Numbered from the stretch's first letter, positions 52,305-60,971 are shown. The stretch is 64,000 nt of DNA from Candidatus Desulforudis audaxviator MP104C (GCF_000018425.1 NC_010424.1:1938501-2002500), one strand, 5' to 3'. Numbers and translations are program-made. The notes: a model not told the origin generated them from the letters alone.

Positions 52305-54080
52305 TCATATGGTCTGGGCCTTGCGGTCGCCAGGAATGATCTGTTCGTAGGGCTCCTTGTCAAAGGTCAGTTCGTCGGTCTCCGCATTCCACACCGAGGT
52401 GATGAAGCAGTCGAAATTCGCGTCGTCCACTTCCGGGTAGTCGGTACGGTTGACGTAGCCCGGGTACCGGGTTTCCTTCCGGTAGTCGATATGGTCAATG
52501 ACCAGTTGGCAAACGTCCAGACGGTTGATTACGTCCCAGGCGAGCTGCAGTTGGTGCAGGTCTTTCGCCACCAGGTACTGCAACTGTTCCCGCCGCATCC
52601 GGTTGATGAGCTTGCGGGCGATGCCCAGGTTGGTTTCGTTCACGTAGAACCACCGGGAACGGCCGCCGCAGTATTCCTCCATGATGTGCTGCATCCGCCA
52701 CTCCATCTGGTTCGGGAACACGCCTTCCACCGGGTCCCCGCTGGTGAAGAAACTGCACTTCTCGTACCTTTCCAGGGGTGCGAAGATCTTTTTTTCCAGA
52801 TCCGCGAGCACCGCGGGGTCAAGTTCCAGTAGTTCGGGCCGCTTCTCCTTGATGTAGCCAACCATGCTGCGCCCGGCCAGGCGGCCGCAGGTCCAACTTC
52901 CGGAGATGAAGCGCGACGGCGCGGCGCCCAGCGCGTCTCCAGAAACAAACAGGCGTTCCACCGTGGTCATCCGGGAGGTGCCGATCGTCCAGGCCCCGGC
53001 GGTGGCCGCGTTCGCCCCGACAATGGACGGGTTGTCGGCGTCGATCTCCACCGGCTCCCGGCCGGGGTTGATGTCGTTGCAGCCCCAGTACAGCACCAGG
53101 ATGGGAGACATGTCCAGATACTGGGATTTCAAACCCTCCACACGCTGCGGGTCACCCCTGGTGGTGTCCATGTAGCAGGGGCCGCGGTTTTCCTGCATCT
53201 CCCGGCAGTATGCCAGCACCCGGATCGGGGTAGGCGCCGTGTGCCCGCCGAGCTTGACGTATTCCTCACGCTCGCGCATGAAGGCCTCGCCCTTAGCGTT
53301 GATCATAGGGGCCCACATGCCGATGGACATGGTTCCGGTCGCGGCGTAGGTGTCCTTGGTCCGGACCGGTACGAAACGGCTGTCGAACCCGACCATCTTG
53401 GCCCCGGCCCGTTTGCACATGGCGTAGGACCCGCCGGTGTTAAACGGGTAGTACCAGATCCGGTGGTGGGCGTCCCCCTGGCCCCGGGGACGCCAGATTC
53501 CGGCAGCCCCGCCGGCGCAAACCATGACCACTTTGCCGCGGGCCACGTAGTACTTGCCGTCCCGGACGCCGAAACCGACGCACCCGGCCACCTGGCCGTC
53601 CACCGTAATCAAGTCCGTCACGTAAACCCGGTTGTAAACTTTGGCCCGCGCCTTGATGGCCATGTTGGCGGTGATTGGTTTCAAGAGCGAACCGTTAATT
53701 TCGATGTTCCACTTGCCGCGGTTCAGGTAACTGCCATCAGCCTTTTTCTTGATCGGCAGCCCCTCTTTTTCCATCATGGCCACCGTTTCGTTGACCAGTT
53801 CGGCAACGCTCAACAGGATGTCTTCGCGCACCGGCGCGCCGCACATGTCATAGCGGATGTAGGCCACCAGGTCTTCCGGCTTACCTTGGTTGACGTACAT
53901 GTTCAACGCGTTCATCCCGGCCGAGAGGGCGCCGCTGTTGCGGATGAAGGCCTTTTCCAGAATTACGATCTTCAGGTTGTCACCACCGGCCTGACGCGCT
54001 TCCCAGGCGGCCAAGCAACCAGCCGTGCCGCCGCCGATGATCAGAACGTCGGCATCGATGTATTCTCTCTCTCGTGCCAC
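52305..54080 (-). CDS. AprA-like flavoprotein, divergent paralogue of unknown substrate
   Basis: 591 residues, clearly of the AprA/fumarate-reductase fold (FAD loop DVLIIGGGTAGCLAAWEA at 11-28; SRFVPVRTKDTY; C-terminal AKDLHQLQLAWDVINRL, then KETRYPGYVNRTDYPEVDD). By eye alignment with AprA it keeps N60, W209 and R240, but the active-site Glu (INGE) is Ser131 and the active-site His (GSHSG) is Asn357 (GANAA); the HKFSSGSHAEG stretch is also changed. It should bind FAD and a ferredoxin partner yet may not reduce APS. Alternatives are a different adenylyl- or dicarboxylate-type substrate, or an electron-transfer role. Confidence 0.82.
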   Translation of the reverse strand: MAREREYIDADVLIIGGGTAGCLAAWEARQAGGDNLKIVILEKAFIRNSGALSAGMNALNMYVNQGKPEDLVAYIRYDMCGAPVREDILLSVAELVNETVAMMEKEGLPIKKKADGSYLNRGKWNIEINGSLLKPITANMAIKARAKVYNRVYVTDLITVDGQVAGCVGFGVRDGKYYVARGKVVMVCAGGAAGIWRPRGQGDAHHRIWYYPFNTGGSYAMCKRAGAKMVGFDSRFVPVRTKDTYAATGTMSIGMWAPMINAKGEAFMREREEYVKLGGHTAPTPIRVLAYCREMQENRGPCYMDTTRGDPQRVEGLKSQYLDMSPILVLYWGCNDINPGREPVEIDADNPSIVGANAATAGAWTIGTSRMTTVERLFVSGDALGAAPSRFISGSWTCGRLAGRSMVGYIKEKRPELLELDPAVLADLEKKIFAPLERYEKCSFFTSGDPVEGVFPNQMEWRMQHIMEEYCGGRSRWFYVNETNLGIARKLINRMRREQLQYLVAKDLHQLQLAWDVINRLDVCQLVIDHIDYRKETRYPGYVNRTDYPEVDDANFDCFITSVWNAETDELTFDKEPYEQIIPGDRKAQTI

Positions 54081-54376
54081 CTTGCTTCTCCCTCCCTTAT
54101 AATTAAGGATAAAAAACTGCCCCCGCGCACCCTGACTCTACGAAACGGGAAACCACCTCCCCATGGGTCGGCGAAGACTATTAGGTCGGCTTAGGGGCAC
54201 ATACATTCCTCAATAAGTTAATATTAACAAAAACCCGGTCAAGTCCTGCCTGAAGGCAGGAGAATCTCGATCCCAATTAGTGGCAAGTCAAACGCGCTGT
54301 ACAAACTCTACCGGTTAATCTTAAAACTACCACGAAATGCAACGGTTCACAAGTGTTCCGGCGGGCGACCGGAAAA
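54081..54376. other. AT-rich gap upstream of the AprA-like gene
   Basis: 296 bp without a gene. A CCTGCC-TGAA-GGCAGG hairpin lies at 54245-54260 and may mark the end of lgt transcription on the minus strand. TTAATATTAA palindromic AT-rich sequence near 54218-54230 is a plausible promoter area for the minus-strand pair, though no clear -35/-10 pair was found. Confidence 0.4.
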
Positions 54377-55135
54377 TTACGGCCGGCCGGGCGGGCTGGA
54401 GGCCCGGCGCCGGGCGGCGTACAGGAAGGCGCCGCTCGCGGCGATCACCGCCAGGCTCACCAACTGCCCCACTGTCAGTTCCGTGATGTTGCTGGCCGGT
54501 GAGACCCGCCAGAAATCGATCACAAAGCGGTAGGCGGCGTACAGGATCAGGAAAAAACCCATCACGTACCCGTCAAACGGCTTTTTCAAGCTCAGCCGCC
54601 AGAGCACCAGGAAGATGACCACGCCGAAACCGAAAGAATACAACTGGGTCGGGTGCCGGGCCACTTCGTCAAACGGGAAGACGATTCCGAACGCGTGGTT
54701 CGTGGGCAGCCCGTAACAGCACCCGTTCAAGAAGCAGCCGATCCGCCCGAACGGGTAGCCGGCCGCCACCCCCAGGACCAGAAGGTCTCCCACCCGGGCC
54801 AGCCTCAGCCGCCGGCGCCGGGTGAACCAAATCGCCACCAGCAGGCAAAGCCCCAGGGAGCCGAAGAACGAGAGCCCGCCCCCGTCCCAGAACCGCAGCA
54901 TCTCCAACGGTGCCGTCCGGAAATTCTCCCAATGCAGGAACACGTAGGCAGCCCGGGCCCCGACCACCCCGGCCGCAATCATGTAGAGCGCCAGGTCAAG
55001 CAGGGTGTCGGTGTCGATCCCCTCGCGCCGGCCCACCCGCAGGACAACGAACAGTCCCACCAGGACCCCGACCGCCACCATCACCCCGTAGCTGGTGATG
55101 GTGAACGGCCCCAAATACGCTATAACCGGATGCAA
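54377..55135 (-). CDS. lgt: Prolipoprotein diacylglyceryl transferase
   Basis: 252 residues, about seven membrane helices. The family signature is GRIGCFLNGCCYGLPTN (Arg and surrounding residues) with HWEN, GGLSFFG and RHPTQLY. It transfers diacylglycerol from phosphatidylglycerol to the lipobox Cys of prelipoproteins at the outer face of the membrane. It follows mogA after 32 bp and may be read through from the Mo-cofactor operon. Confidence 0.95.
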   Translation of the reverse strand: MHPVIAYLGPFTITSYGVMVAVGVLVGLFVVLRVGRREGIDTDTLLDLALYMIAAGVVGARAAYVFLHWENFRTAPLEMLRFWDGGGLSFFGSLGLCLLVAIWFTRRRRLRLARVGDLLVLGVAAGYPFGRIGCFLNGCCYGLPTNHAFGIVFPFDEVARHPTQLYSFGFGVVIFLVLWRLSLKKPFDGYVMGFFLILYAAYRFVIDFWRVSPASNITELTVGQLVSLAVIAASGAFLYAARRRASSPPGRP

Positions 55136-55167
55136 AGTTGCCTACCACTCCAGACGACTGATATTCA

Positions 55168-55656
55168 TTAGTTCCGGGCGCAGTCCCGAGCCCGGCCGGT
55201 CAGGATCTCCAGGCCGTGCGGCAGAGCCGGGAGAATGACCTCCAGGCACTCCCGCACCGCCTTCGGGCTTCCGGGCAGGTTCACGATCAGCGTCCGCTTT
55301 CTGATCCCGGCCACCCCCCGACTCAGGATCGCCCGCGGCGTCTTCTTGCTGGTCTCGGCGCGCATCGCCTCGGCCAAACCGGGCACCTGGCGCTCGACCA
55401 CGGCCAGGGTCGCCTCCGGGGTGTTGTCGCGCAGCGCAAACCCGGTGCCGCCGGTGGTGAGCACCAGATCGGCCCGGTCATCACACAACTCGACCAGGGT
55501 TTCGATGATCACTTCGATATCGTCCGGCACGATCCGGGTGTCGACCAGTTCCCAACCCAGGGTGACGATCATATCTTCGATGACGCGCCCGCTCTCGTCT
55601 TCCCGCTCCCCCCGGGAACCCTTGTCGCTCGCCGTGACAACGGCCACCCTAAACAT
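55168..55656 (-). CDS. mog: MogA/MoaB-family molybdopterin adenylyltransferase
   Basis: 162 residues. VVTASDKGSRGEREDESG at the N-terminus, LTTGGTGFALRDNTPEAT as the nucleotide/MPT-binding loop, and NLPGSPKAVRE are typical. It adenylylates molybdopterin before metal insertion by MoeA. Overlaps the MOSC gene by 8 bases. MoaB and MogA are hard to separate by sequence alone; context with two moeA genes fits MogA. Confidence 0.92.
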   Translation of the reverse strand: MFRVAVVTASDKGSRGEREDESGRVIEDMIVTLGWELVDTRIVPDDIEVIIETLVELCDDRADLVLTTGGTGFALRDNTPEATLAVVERQVPGLAEAMRAETSKKTPRAILSRGVAGIRKRTLIVNLPGSPKAVRECLEVILPALPHGLEILTGRARDCARN

Positions 55657-56092
55657 CGGGCAGCACCTCGATCGCGTCCCCCACTTGGACGTAACCGCTT
55701 TTGAGCACCTTCATGAAAATGCCCTCCCGGGGCATGATGCAGTCCCCCACCTGCTTGAAGACGGCACAGCCCACATGACACTTCTTCCCGATCTGGGAGA
55801 CCTCCCCCTGAACTTCCGGCCCGATCCGGAGCCGGGTACCCACAGGCAGACTGTGCAGCTCGATCCCTTCGGTGGTCAGGTTCTCGGCGAAATCACCGGG
55901 GCCGACTTCCAGGCCTTTTTCCCGCATCCGGGTGATGCTTTCAACCGCCAGGAGACTAACCTGGCGGTGCCAGGGACCGGCGTGGGCGTCCCCAACGAGG
56001 CCCGACCCTACTTGAAGGTAGGCGCGCTGCACGTTGTCCTTGCGCACTCCCTTGATTTCGCTGGTGCAGACCGCTACAATCTTTCCGGCCAC
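55649..56092 (-). CDS. Small MOSC-domain protein
   Basis: 147 residues, entirely a MOSC domain: GLVGDAHAGPWHRQVSLLAV, GPGDFAENLTTEGIELHSLP, and the conserved Cys in IGKKCHVGCAVF. MOSC domains handle sulfur carried on Cys for Mo-cofactor sulfuration; stand-alone ones often lie with moaC/mog in anaerobes. Overlaps moaC by 19 bases and mog by 8. Confidence 0.9.
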   Translation of the reverse strand: MAGKIVAVCTSEIKGVRKDNVQRAYLQVGSGLVGDAHAGPWHRQVSLLAVESITRMREKGLEVGPGDFAENLTTEGIELHSLPVGTRLRIGPEVQGEVSQIGKKCHVGCAVFKQVGDCIMPREGIFMKVLKSGYVQVGDAIEVLPDV

Positions 56093-56577
56093 GGCGTTTC
56101 CCCCTCCCTGTCAAACCGGCCGCTCCTGCCCCCGGACTTGGCGATGAGCCTGATCTCCCCGATGACCATCTCCCGGTCGACCGCCTTGCACATGTCGTAC
56201 ACGGTCAGCGCCGCCACCGCAACGGCCGTCATTGCTTCCATCTCCACCCCGGTCTGCCCGGCCGTCTTCACCCGGGACTCGATCTCCAGGCGGGAGTGCT
56301 CTTTATCGGCCCGAAAATCCACTTCCACCACTGTCAGGAGCAGCGGGTGGCAAAGCGGGATAAGCCGCGCCGTCTCCTTGGCGGCCATGATGCCCGCCGT
56401 GCGGGCCACGGCCAGCACCTCGCCCTTGGCGGCGCGGTTATCCAGGATCAGGCTTAGGGTTTCGGGCCGCATGCTGATCGCACCCCGGGCGACCGCCTCC
56501 CGCACGGTGCTGGGCTTGGCGGTCACCTCCACCATTTTCACCTTGCCCCGTTCATCGACGTGGGTAAACCCGGACAT
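56074..56577 (-). CDS. moaC: Cyclic pyranopterin monophosphate synthase MoaC
   Basis: About 167 residues. GFTHVDERGKVKMVEVTAK, IPLCHPLLLTVVEVDF and TGVEMEAMTAVAVAALTVYD (with DMCKAVDR) are the conserved MoaC blocks, including active-site Lys/His. It converts the MoaA product to cPMP. MSGFTH at 56577 is preferred as start (GGTGGT site); MLDMSG at 56586 and the longer frame to 56661 are alternatives. MoaA is not in the window. Confidence 0.93.
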   Translation of the reverse strand: MSGFTHVDERGKVKMVEVTAKPSTVREAVARGAISMRPETLSLILDNRAAKGEVLAVARTAGIMAAKETARLIPLCHPLLLTVVEVDFRADKEHSRLEIESRVKTAGQTGVEMEAMTAVAVAALTVYDMCKAVDREMVIGEIRLIAKSGGRSGRFDREGETPWPERL

Positions 56578-56630
56578 ATCCAACATACCACCCCGGAAAA
56601 CTCTATCGCTGGATTTCGACACCGGGCAGC

Positions 56631-58553
56631 CTATTCCTGCTCCCACATTATCCTGCCGCAATCACGCAGGTCATACCCGCCCAGGGCCTGAACGGCCGCC
56701 TGGAAGCCCGGGTCCCTGATCACTTCCAGCAGGCGCCGCACGAGCGGTTTATCCCAGTACTCCTTTAAAATGCAAAGGTCGTAGCGCTCCTCGGCCACCG
56801 GCACAAAACCCAGTCCCAGGGCGGAGGCCGCGGCGCGGATACCCAGGCCGCAGTCCGCCGTCCCGCTCGCCACGGCGGCGGCCACTGCCATGTGGGTGTA
56901 CTCCTCGCGCCCGTAACCGTCCACCTGTTCGGGCCCGATCCCGGCGAGCCGGAGGTGGTAATCCAGCAGCACCCGGGTGCCGGCCCCGCGCTGCCGGTTC
57001 ACGAACCGGACCCCCCCCCGCGCCAGGTCCTCGAAGCTGCTGATCCGGCTCGGGTTGCCCGGGGCCACGATAAAGCCCTGCTCCCGGTAGGCCAGGTTCA
57101 AAAGGACCACCCCCCGCCCGGGCAGGTGTTTTTGAATGTAGGAAATATTGTACTCCCCGGTGGCTTCGTCGAGCAGGTGGGTGCCCGCCAGGTGGGCCTC
57201 GCCGCGCCGCAGCGCCAGAAGTCCCCCGAGGCTCCCCACGTGCGCCGAGGAAAGCCCGGCCCCCGGGTACTTCACCTTCAGGTGATTCGCCAGCATGTCC
57301 AAGGCGATGTCGTGGCTGCCGATGACCACGGCGGTTTCGTCGATTTCGGACAGCGGCCGCAAAAGCTCGACCTCCACCATTTCGCCGGCCTCAAAACCCT
57401 CGTTGAAGCGGGGCACCACCAACAGGCCGTCCGCGCGGATCAGGGTCAGAATCAGACCGGCCCCGCGCCCCAGGGGCGTGCAGACGATCTTGTCGCCCAC
57501 CCGGCCGAGCTTCACCCGCACAAACTCGTCCACCCCCATGGGGGAGACGACCCGCCGGGAGAGCAGCGCGGAAACGCGGCGGCGCGGGGGCACCACCCGG
57601 CCGAGCCGGGCATAGATCACCGGGCGCAGGAAAAGCTCGGCATTCAACACCGCCGAGACCGGGTACCCCGGGATGCCGAACACCGGTTTGCCTTGGATCA
57701 GGCCCAGGATCACCGGCTTGCCCGGCTTGATCGCCACCCCGTGGGTAACGACCCGCCCGAGCTCGCCGATCAGGGCGGCGCTGAAATCCTCCCGTCCGGC
57801 CGAAGCCCCGGCGTTGATGACCACAACGTCCGCCGTGCCGACCGCTTGCTCCAGCGCCGCCCGCAGGCGGCCGTAGTCGTCCGGCACGATGTCGTGCCGC
57901 ATGAAGTCGGCCCCCCATTCTTGCACCAGCGCCCCCAGGACGCGGCTGTTGTACTCCACGATGTCCCCCGGGCGCAGCGGGCCGCCCGGCTCAACGACCT
58001 CGGTCCCGGTGGGGATGAAGGCGACCCGCGGGCGGGGGTGCACCTGGAGACGCGTGACCCCGCCGGCCAGGAGCCCGCCGATGTCGACCGGCCGCACCAC
58101 GTGGTTCGCCGGGACGATCATTTCGGTCGCCACCAGGTCCTCGCCGATCACCCGCACGTGCTGCCAGGGGAAGGCGGCCGAGGTGATCTCGAAGGCGTCC
58201 TCCGCCGTCCAGTGCACGTCCTCGATCATAATCACGGCGTCCGTGCCTTCCGGCAGCGGGTCCCCGGTATCCACCACCCGGGCCTGGTCCGGGACCCGCA
58301 GCGTAAGGGGGGAGATTTCAGTCGCTCCGAACGTGTCCCGGGCACGCACCGCCAGCCCATCCATCGCCGCGGCATGGTAGTGGGGCGACGAAACGGCGGC
58401 GAACACCGGTGCGGCCGTCACCCGGCCGGCCGCCTCGATGACGGGAATCTCCTCGGGGGGACCAGGCGCAAGCGCCCCCTCGCGGGCCAGAAAGGCGAGG
58501 TACTCTTGCCGCGCCTCTTCCAGGGGTTGCTCGGACAGATAAACGTTCCTCAT
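56631..58553 (-). CDS. MoeA-like molybdotransferase fused to a periplasmic-binding-protein-like domain
   Basis: 640 residues. Residues 1-405 are MoeA: AAMDGLAVRARDTFG, DTGDPLPEGTDAVIMIEDV, GGLLAGGVTRLQVHPRPRVA, VINAGASAGREDF and GIPGYPVSAVLNAELF. Residues 410-640 are a PBP-like domain (VVIGSHDIALDMLANHLKVK, GSLGGLLALRRGEAHLAGTH, NRQRGAGTRVLLDYHLRLAG) related to molybdate/tungstate-sensing domains. Such fusions are thought to bind oxyanion or cofactor while inserting metal. No signal peptide, so it is cytoplasmic. It follows the other moeA after about 100 bp of palindromic repeats. Confidence 0.92.
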   Translation of the reverse strand: MRNVYLSEQPLEEARQEYLAFLAREGALAPGPPEEIPVIEAAGRVTAAPVFAAVSSPHYHAAAMDGLAVRARDTFGATEISPLTLRVPDQARVVDTGDPLPEGTDAVIMIEDVHWTAEDAFEITSAAFPWQHVRVIGEDLVATEMIVPANHVVRPVDIGGLLAGGVTRLQVHPRPRVAFIPTGTEVVEPGGPLRPGDIVEYNSRVLGALVQEWGADFMRHDIVPDDYGRLRAALEQAVGTADVVVINAGASAGREDFSAALIGELGRVVTHGVAIKPGKPVILGLIQGKPVFGIPGYPVSAVLNAELFLRPVIYARLGRVVPPRRRVSALLSRRVVSPMGVDEFVRVKLGRVGDKIVCTPLGRGAGLILTLIRADGLLVVPRFNEGFEAGEMVEVELLRPLSEIDETAVVIGSHDIALDMLANHLKVKYPGAGLSSAHVGSLGGLLALRRGEAHLAGTHLLDEATGEYNISYIQKHLPGRGVVLLNLAYREQGFIVAPGNPSRISSFEDLARGGVRFVNRQRGAGTRVLLDYHLRLAGIGPEQVDGYGREEYTHMAVAAAVASGTADCGLGIRAAASALGLGFVPVAEERYDLCILKEYWDKPLVRRLLEVIRDPGFQAAVQALGGYDLRDCGRIMWEQE

Positions 58554-58571
58554 TCACAACACACCCTTCCC

Positions 58572-58645
58572 AAAAAGGGGCCAGGCCCCTTTTTACCTTC
58601 TTTGACTTTCCCGGCGCTCCGAAAAAGGGGACAGTCCCCCTTTTT
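58572..58645. repeat. Two palindromic repeats between the moeA genes
   Basis: First unit 58572-58594 (AAAAAGGGGCC/GGCCCCTTTTT), which with its flank up to 58610 is identical over 42 bases to copy 1 at 1727. Second unit 58622-58645 (AAAAAGGGGAC/GTCCCCCTTTTT) resembles the one at 42747. They fill the gap between the two moeA genes and could reduce read-through. Confidence 0.8.
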
Positions 58646-58651
58646 GGGGGG

Positions 58652-59866
58652 TTAGAATGGGATTACCTCCACTTCCTCGCCGGCGGCCACGCCCCGGCTC
58701 TCGAGCGGAATGCGCGCCAGGCCGTCGGCGCGGACCATGGTCGCGATCAGGCCCGACTTGCCCGGGATCGGGTCGGCCGTCAGCCGGCCCTCGCCGTCCC
58801 GTTCCAGGCGGACCCGCACGTAGTCCTCCTTGCCGGCCTGGGAGGTCAACGACCGCGTGACCCTGGCCCGGACCGGGAAGGCCCGGTAACCGGGGTCCAG
58901 CAGGGGCCGCACCAGCAGGGCAAAAACCACCATTGCCGAAACCGGGTGGCCCGGAAGCCCCACTACCAGCTTTTCACCGATGGCCGCACCGATAGTGGGC
59001 TTGCCGGGGCGTACGGCCAGGCCGTGGAAAAGCACCCCCGGCGCGCCCAGGCTCGCCACCACGTCCACCGTCACGTCCCGGCGGCCCACCGAACTCCCGC
59101 CCGAAATCAGGACGGCTTGTGTCTCGTCCAGGGCGCGGCGCATCACGCCGGCCAGGGTGTCAAAATCGTCCCGCACAATACCGTACACCACCGGTTCCGC
59201 CCCGCACTCGTGTACCTGGCCGCTTAGAGTGTAGGAGTTCACGTCCCGCACCTGCCCCGGTCCCGGCGTCTGGCCCACCGGCACAACCTCGTCCCCCGTA
59301 GTGACGATCCCCACCCGCAAGCGTTTCCGGGTCCGGACCCGGGTCACCCCGGCCGCCGCCAGCAGCCCCACGTCCTGGGGCCGCAGCCGGTGACCCCGCG
59401 GCAGGAGAAGCACGCCCTGCGTCAGGTCGTCACCCCGCCGGATCAAATTCTCGCCCGGCGCGACCGGGCGGGTGACCCCGATGGTGCGCTCGTCCAGATC
59501 CTCGGTATGCTCGACCATCACCACCGCGTCGGCGCCCTCGGGCAGCATCCCGCCGGTGGCGATCCGGAACGCCTGCCCGGTTTCGAGGCGCCCCGGGGGG
59601 GAGTGTCCCATCAACACTTCCCCGGCAACCTCCAGGTAGGCCGGCAGTCCTTCCGAAGCCCCGAAAGTGTCCCGCGCCAGTACGGCGAAACCGTCCATCG
59701 TGGACCGGTCAAAGGCCGGAACGTCTTCCGGGGCGAAGACGTCTTCGTCCAGGGTGCGGTGCAGGGCCGCCAAAAGCCCCGTGTCTTCCCCCGGCGTCTC
59801 CAGCCGTACGTGGTCCCGCAGAATCGACAGCGCGTCCGCAATGACGTATGCTCTAAAAAGGTCCAA
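58652..59866 (-). CDS. moeA: Molybdopterin molybdotransferase MoeA
   Basis: 404 residues, standard MoeA length: STMDGFAVLARDTFGASEG, ATGGMLPEGADAVVMVEHTE, RPQDVGLLAAAGVTRVRTRK, LISGGSSVGRRDV and GLPGHPVSAMVVFALLVRP, then a C-terminal beta domain. It inserts molybdate into adenylylated molybdopterin. It is the first gene after the Moco-type riboswitch. With the fused MoeA downstream, two MoeA proteins are made; one might serve tungsten. Confidence 0.95.
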   Translation of the reverse strand: MDLFRAYVIADALSILRDHVRLETPGEDTGLLAALHRTLDEDVFAPEDVPAFDRSTMDGFAVLARDTFGASEGLPAYLEVAGEVLMGHSPPGRLETGQAFRIATGGMLPEGADAVVMVEHTEDLDERTIGVTRPVAPGENLIRRGDDLTQGVLLLPRGHRLRPQDVGLLAAAGVTRVRTRKRLRVGIVTTGDEVVPVGQTPGPGQVRDVNSYTLSGQVHECGAEPVVYGIVRDDFDTLAGVMRRALDETQAVLISGGSSVGRRDVTVDVVASLGAPGVLFHGLAVRPGKPTIGAAIGEKLVVGLPGHPVSAMVVFALLVRPLLDPGYRAFPVRARVTRSLTSQAGKEDYVRVRLERDGEGRLTADPIPGKSGLIATMVRADGLARIPLESRGVAAGEEVEVIPF

Positions 59867-59930
59867 TAAACCTTACCTCCGCTCCACGATTCTACCTCAT
59901 CCTACCATTATTCTGTCCGCAGTGCCGCAC

Positions 59931-59967
59931 AAAAACCCGGGCCGCGCGGAAAGCACAAGCCCGGGTT
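59931..59967 (-). terminator. Terminator in the moeA leader
   Basis: Minus-strand AACCCGGGC and GCCCGGGTT arms (59934-59967) followed by TTTTTGTG. It lies between the Moco-type riboswitch and moeA, positioned as its expression platform. Confidence 0.8.
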
Positions 59968-59989
59968 CAACCCGAAAAAACCCCGCACC

Positions 59990-60100
59990 CAGCTGTGTTC
60001 CCCTTTCCGCAATGGGAGGCGTACCCGTTTCCCGGCACACCCTGTCGGTTTACGGCCATGACCTTGAAAGTGTTAGGCCCATAAACTCGGAGAATCTTTG
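59990..60100 (-). promoter_or_regulatory. Molybdenum-cofactor (Moco RNA motif) riboswitch
   Basis: On the minus strand the leader reads AAGGTCATGGCCGTAAACCG, ACAGGGTGTGCCGGGAAACG and GGTACGCCTCCCATTGCGG, then AAAGGGGAACAC. The GGCCGT, CGCCTCCC and GGAAAGG blocks match conserved parts of the Moco RNA motif known from moaA leaders. Together with the terminator and the downstream moeA-moaC-mog genes this supports Moco (or Tuco) control. Exact boundaries are approximate. Confidence 0.8.
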
Positions 60101-60308
60101 AAGTAATGAAATTCTTGAACCGAGACGAAAACCCTGCCGGGTTCGGAAACAACCGAAGACTTTTTGGTTTGCTGGTTTGCTGGTTTGCTTGGGTTTTCGT
60201 AATTTTGTTAACCGGCGTTCACAATTCGGTCAAAATTGCGGGTTATACTTTTCATGGAGCAAGTTTTTGGAACATGTCTTTATCACTCAGCAAAGGAGGT
60301 GATTCACA

Positions 60309-60806
60309 GTGCGTCGCGCCATTATACCCCTGGCCCTCGCCTTGATCTTGGTCTTTGCCGCGGCCCAGATCGCCGCCGCCGGCTGGGGCGCCGGGGCGGG
60401 ACCCGGCGGCCGGGGCATCGGCACCTTTGGCTGGACCAACCTGGCCGATGAGCTCGACTTGACTGCGGAGCAGTCCGCGAAGATCCAGGAGCTTCAGGCC
60501 CGCCATTTCCAAAAGATGAACCCGCTCCAGAACCAACTGCGGGCGCTCCACCAGGAAATGCGTCAACTGCGCTTCCAGCGCGGTGTCGATCAGGCCCAGA
60601 TGCAAGATCGGATCAAAAAAGCCGGTGAACTCCGGGAGCAGATGCGGCAGGAAGCAGCCGCTTTCCGGACCGAACTGCAGGGGATCCTCACCGACGAGCA
60701 GCTGGCCAAATGGTCCGAACTGCGCCGCGGGGGATTATGCCCGAACCCGGACGGCCCGCGTTACTTCTCGAAAATGCCGGGCGGCCGGAGCGGCCCCGCG
60801 CAATAG
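60309..60806 (+). CDS. Spy/CpxP-like extracytoplasmic stress protein
   Basis: 165 residues. Signal peptide 1-23 (IIPLALALILVFAAAQIAAA), a glycine-rich linker, then a long helical part with two LTxxQ motifs (LTAEQSAKIQ and LTDEQLAKW), the mark of the Spy/CpxP/CnrX superfamily, and a proline/glycine tail. These act as chaperones or metal sensors outside the membrane. The GTG start follows AAAGGAGGTGAT, a perfect anti-rRNA match. Directly upstream of a two-component system, as cpxP is of cpxRA. Confidence 0.85.
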   Translation: MRRAIIPLALALILVFAAAQIAAAGWGAGAGPGGRGIGTFGWTNLADELDLTAEQSAKIQELQARHFQKMNPLQNQLRALHQEMRQLRFQRGVDQAQMQDRIKKAGELREQMRQEAAAFRTELQGILTDEQLAKWSELRRGGLCPNPDGPRYFSKMPGGRSGPAQ

Positions 60807-60818
60807 GCACGCCACCAG

Positions 60819-60860
60819 CACAAACGGGATCAGGCCCCACGCGCCTGGTCCCGCTTTGTG
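60819..60860 (+). terminator. Terminator after the Spy/CpxP-like gene
   Basis: CACAAACGGGATCAGGC pairs with GCCTGGTCCCGCTTTGTG (about 16 bp with one bulge), followed by TTTCGGCATTTTTTG. Confidence 0.75.
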
Positions 60861-60872
60861 TTTCGGCATTTT

Positions 60873-60901
60873 TTGTGTTAATGGGCCCGATATTGTACAC
60901 T
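60873..60901 (+). promoter_or_regulatory. Putative promoter of the two-component operon
   Basis: TTGTGT, a 17-base spacer and TACACT lie about 70 bases before the response-regulator start, just after the terminator of the preceding gene. Confidence 0.5.
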
Positions 60902-60971
60902 AAAACTGTAATCAAACGGGGAACGACTTCGCGTAATCGCGAAAGAACGCGCTTTTTTGAGGTGATCTGAC

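Noticed and set aside
56892-58655. 587-codon open frame antisense to the MoeA fusion gene
   Set aside because: Arg/His/Pro-rich shadow of a gene with convincing MoeA and PBP domains.
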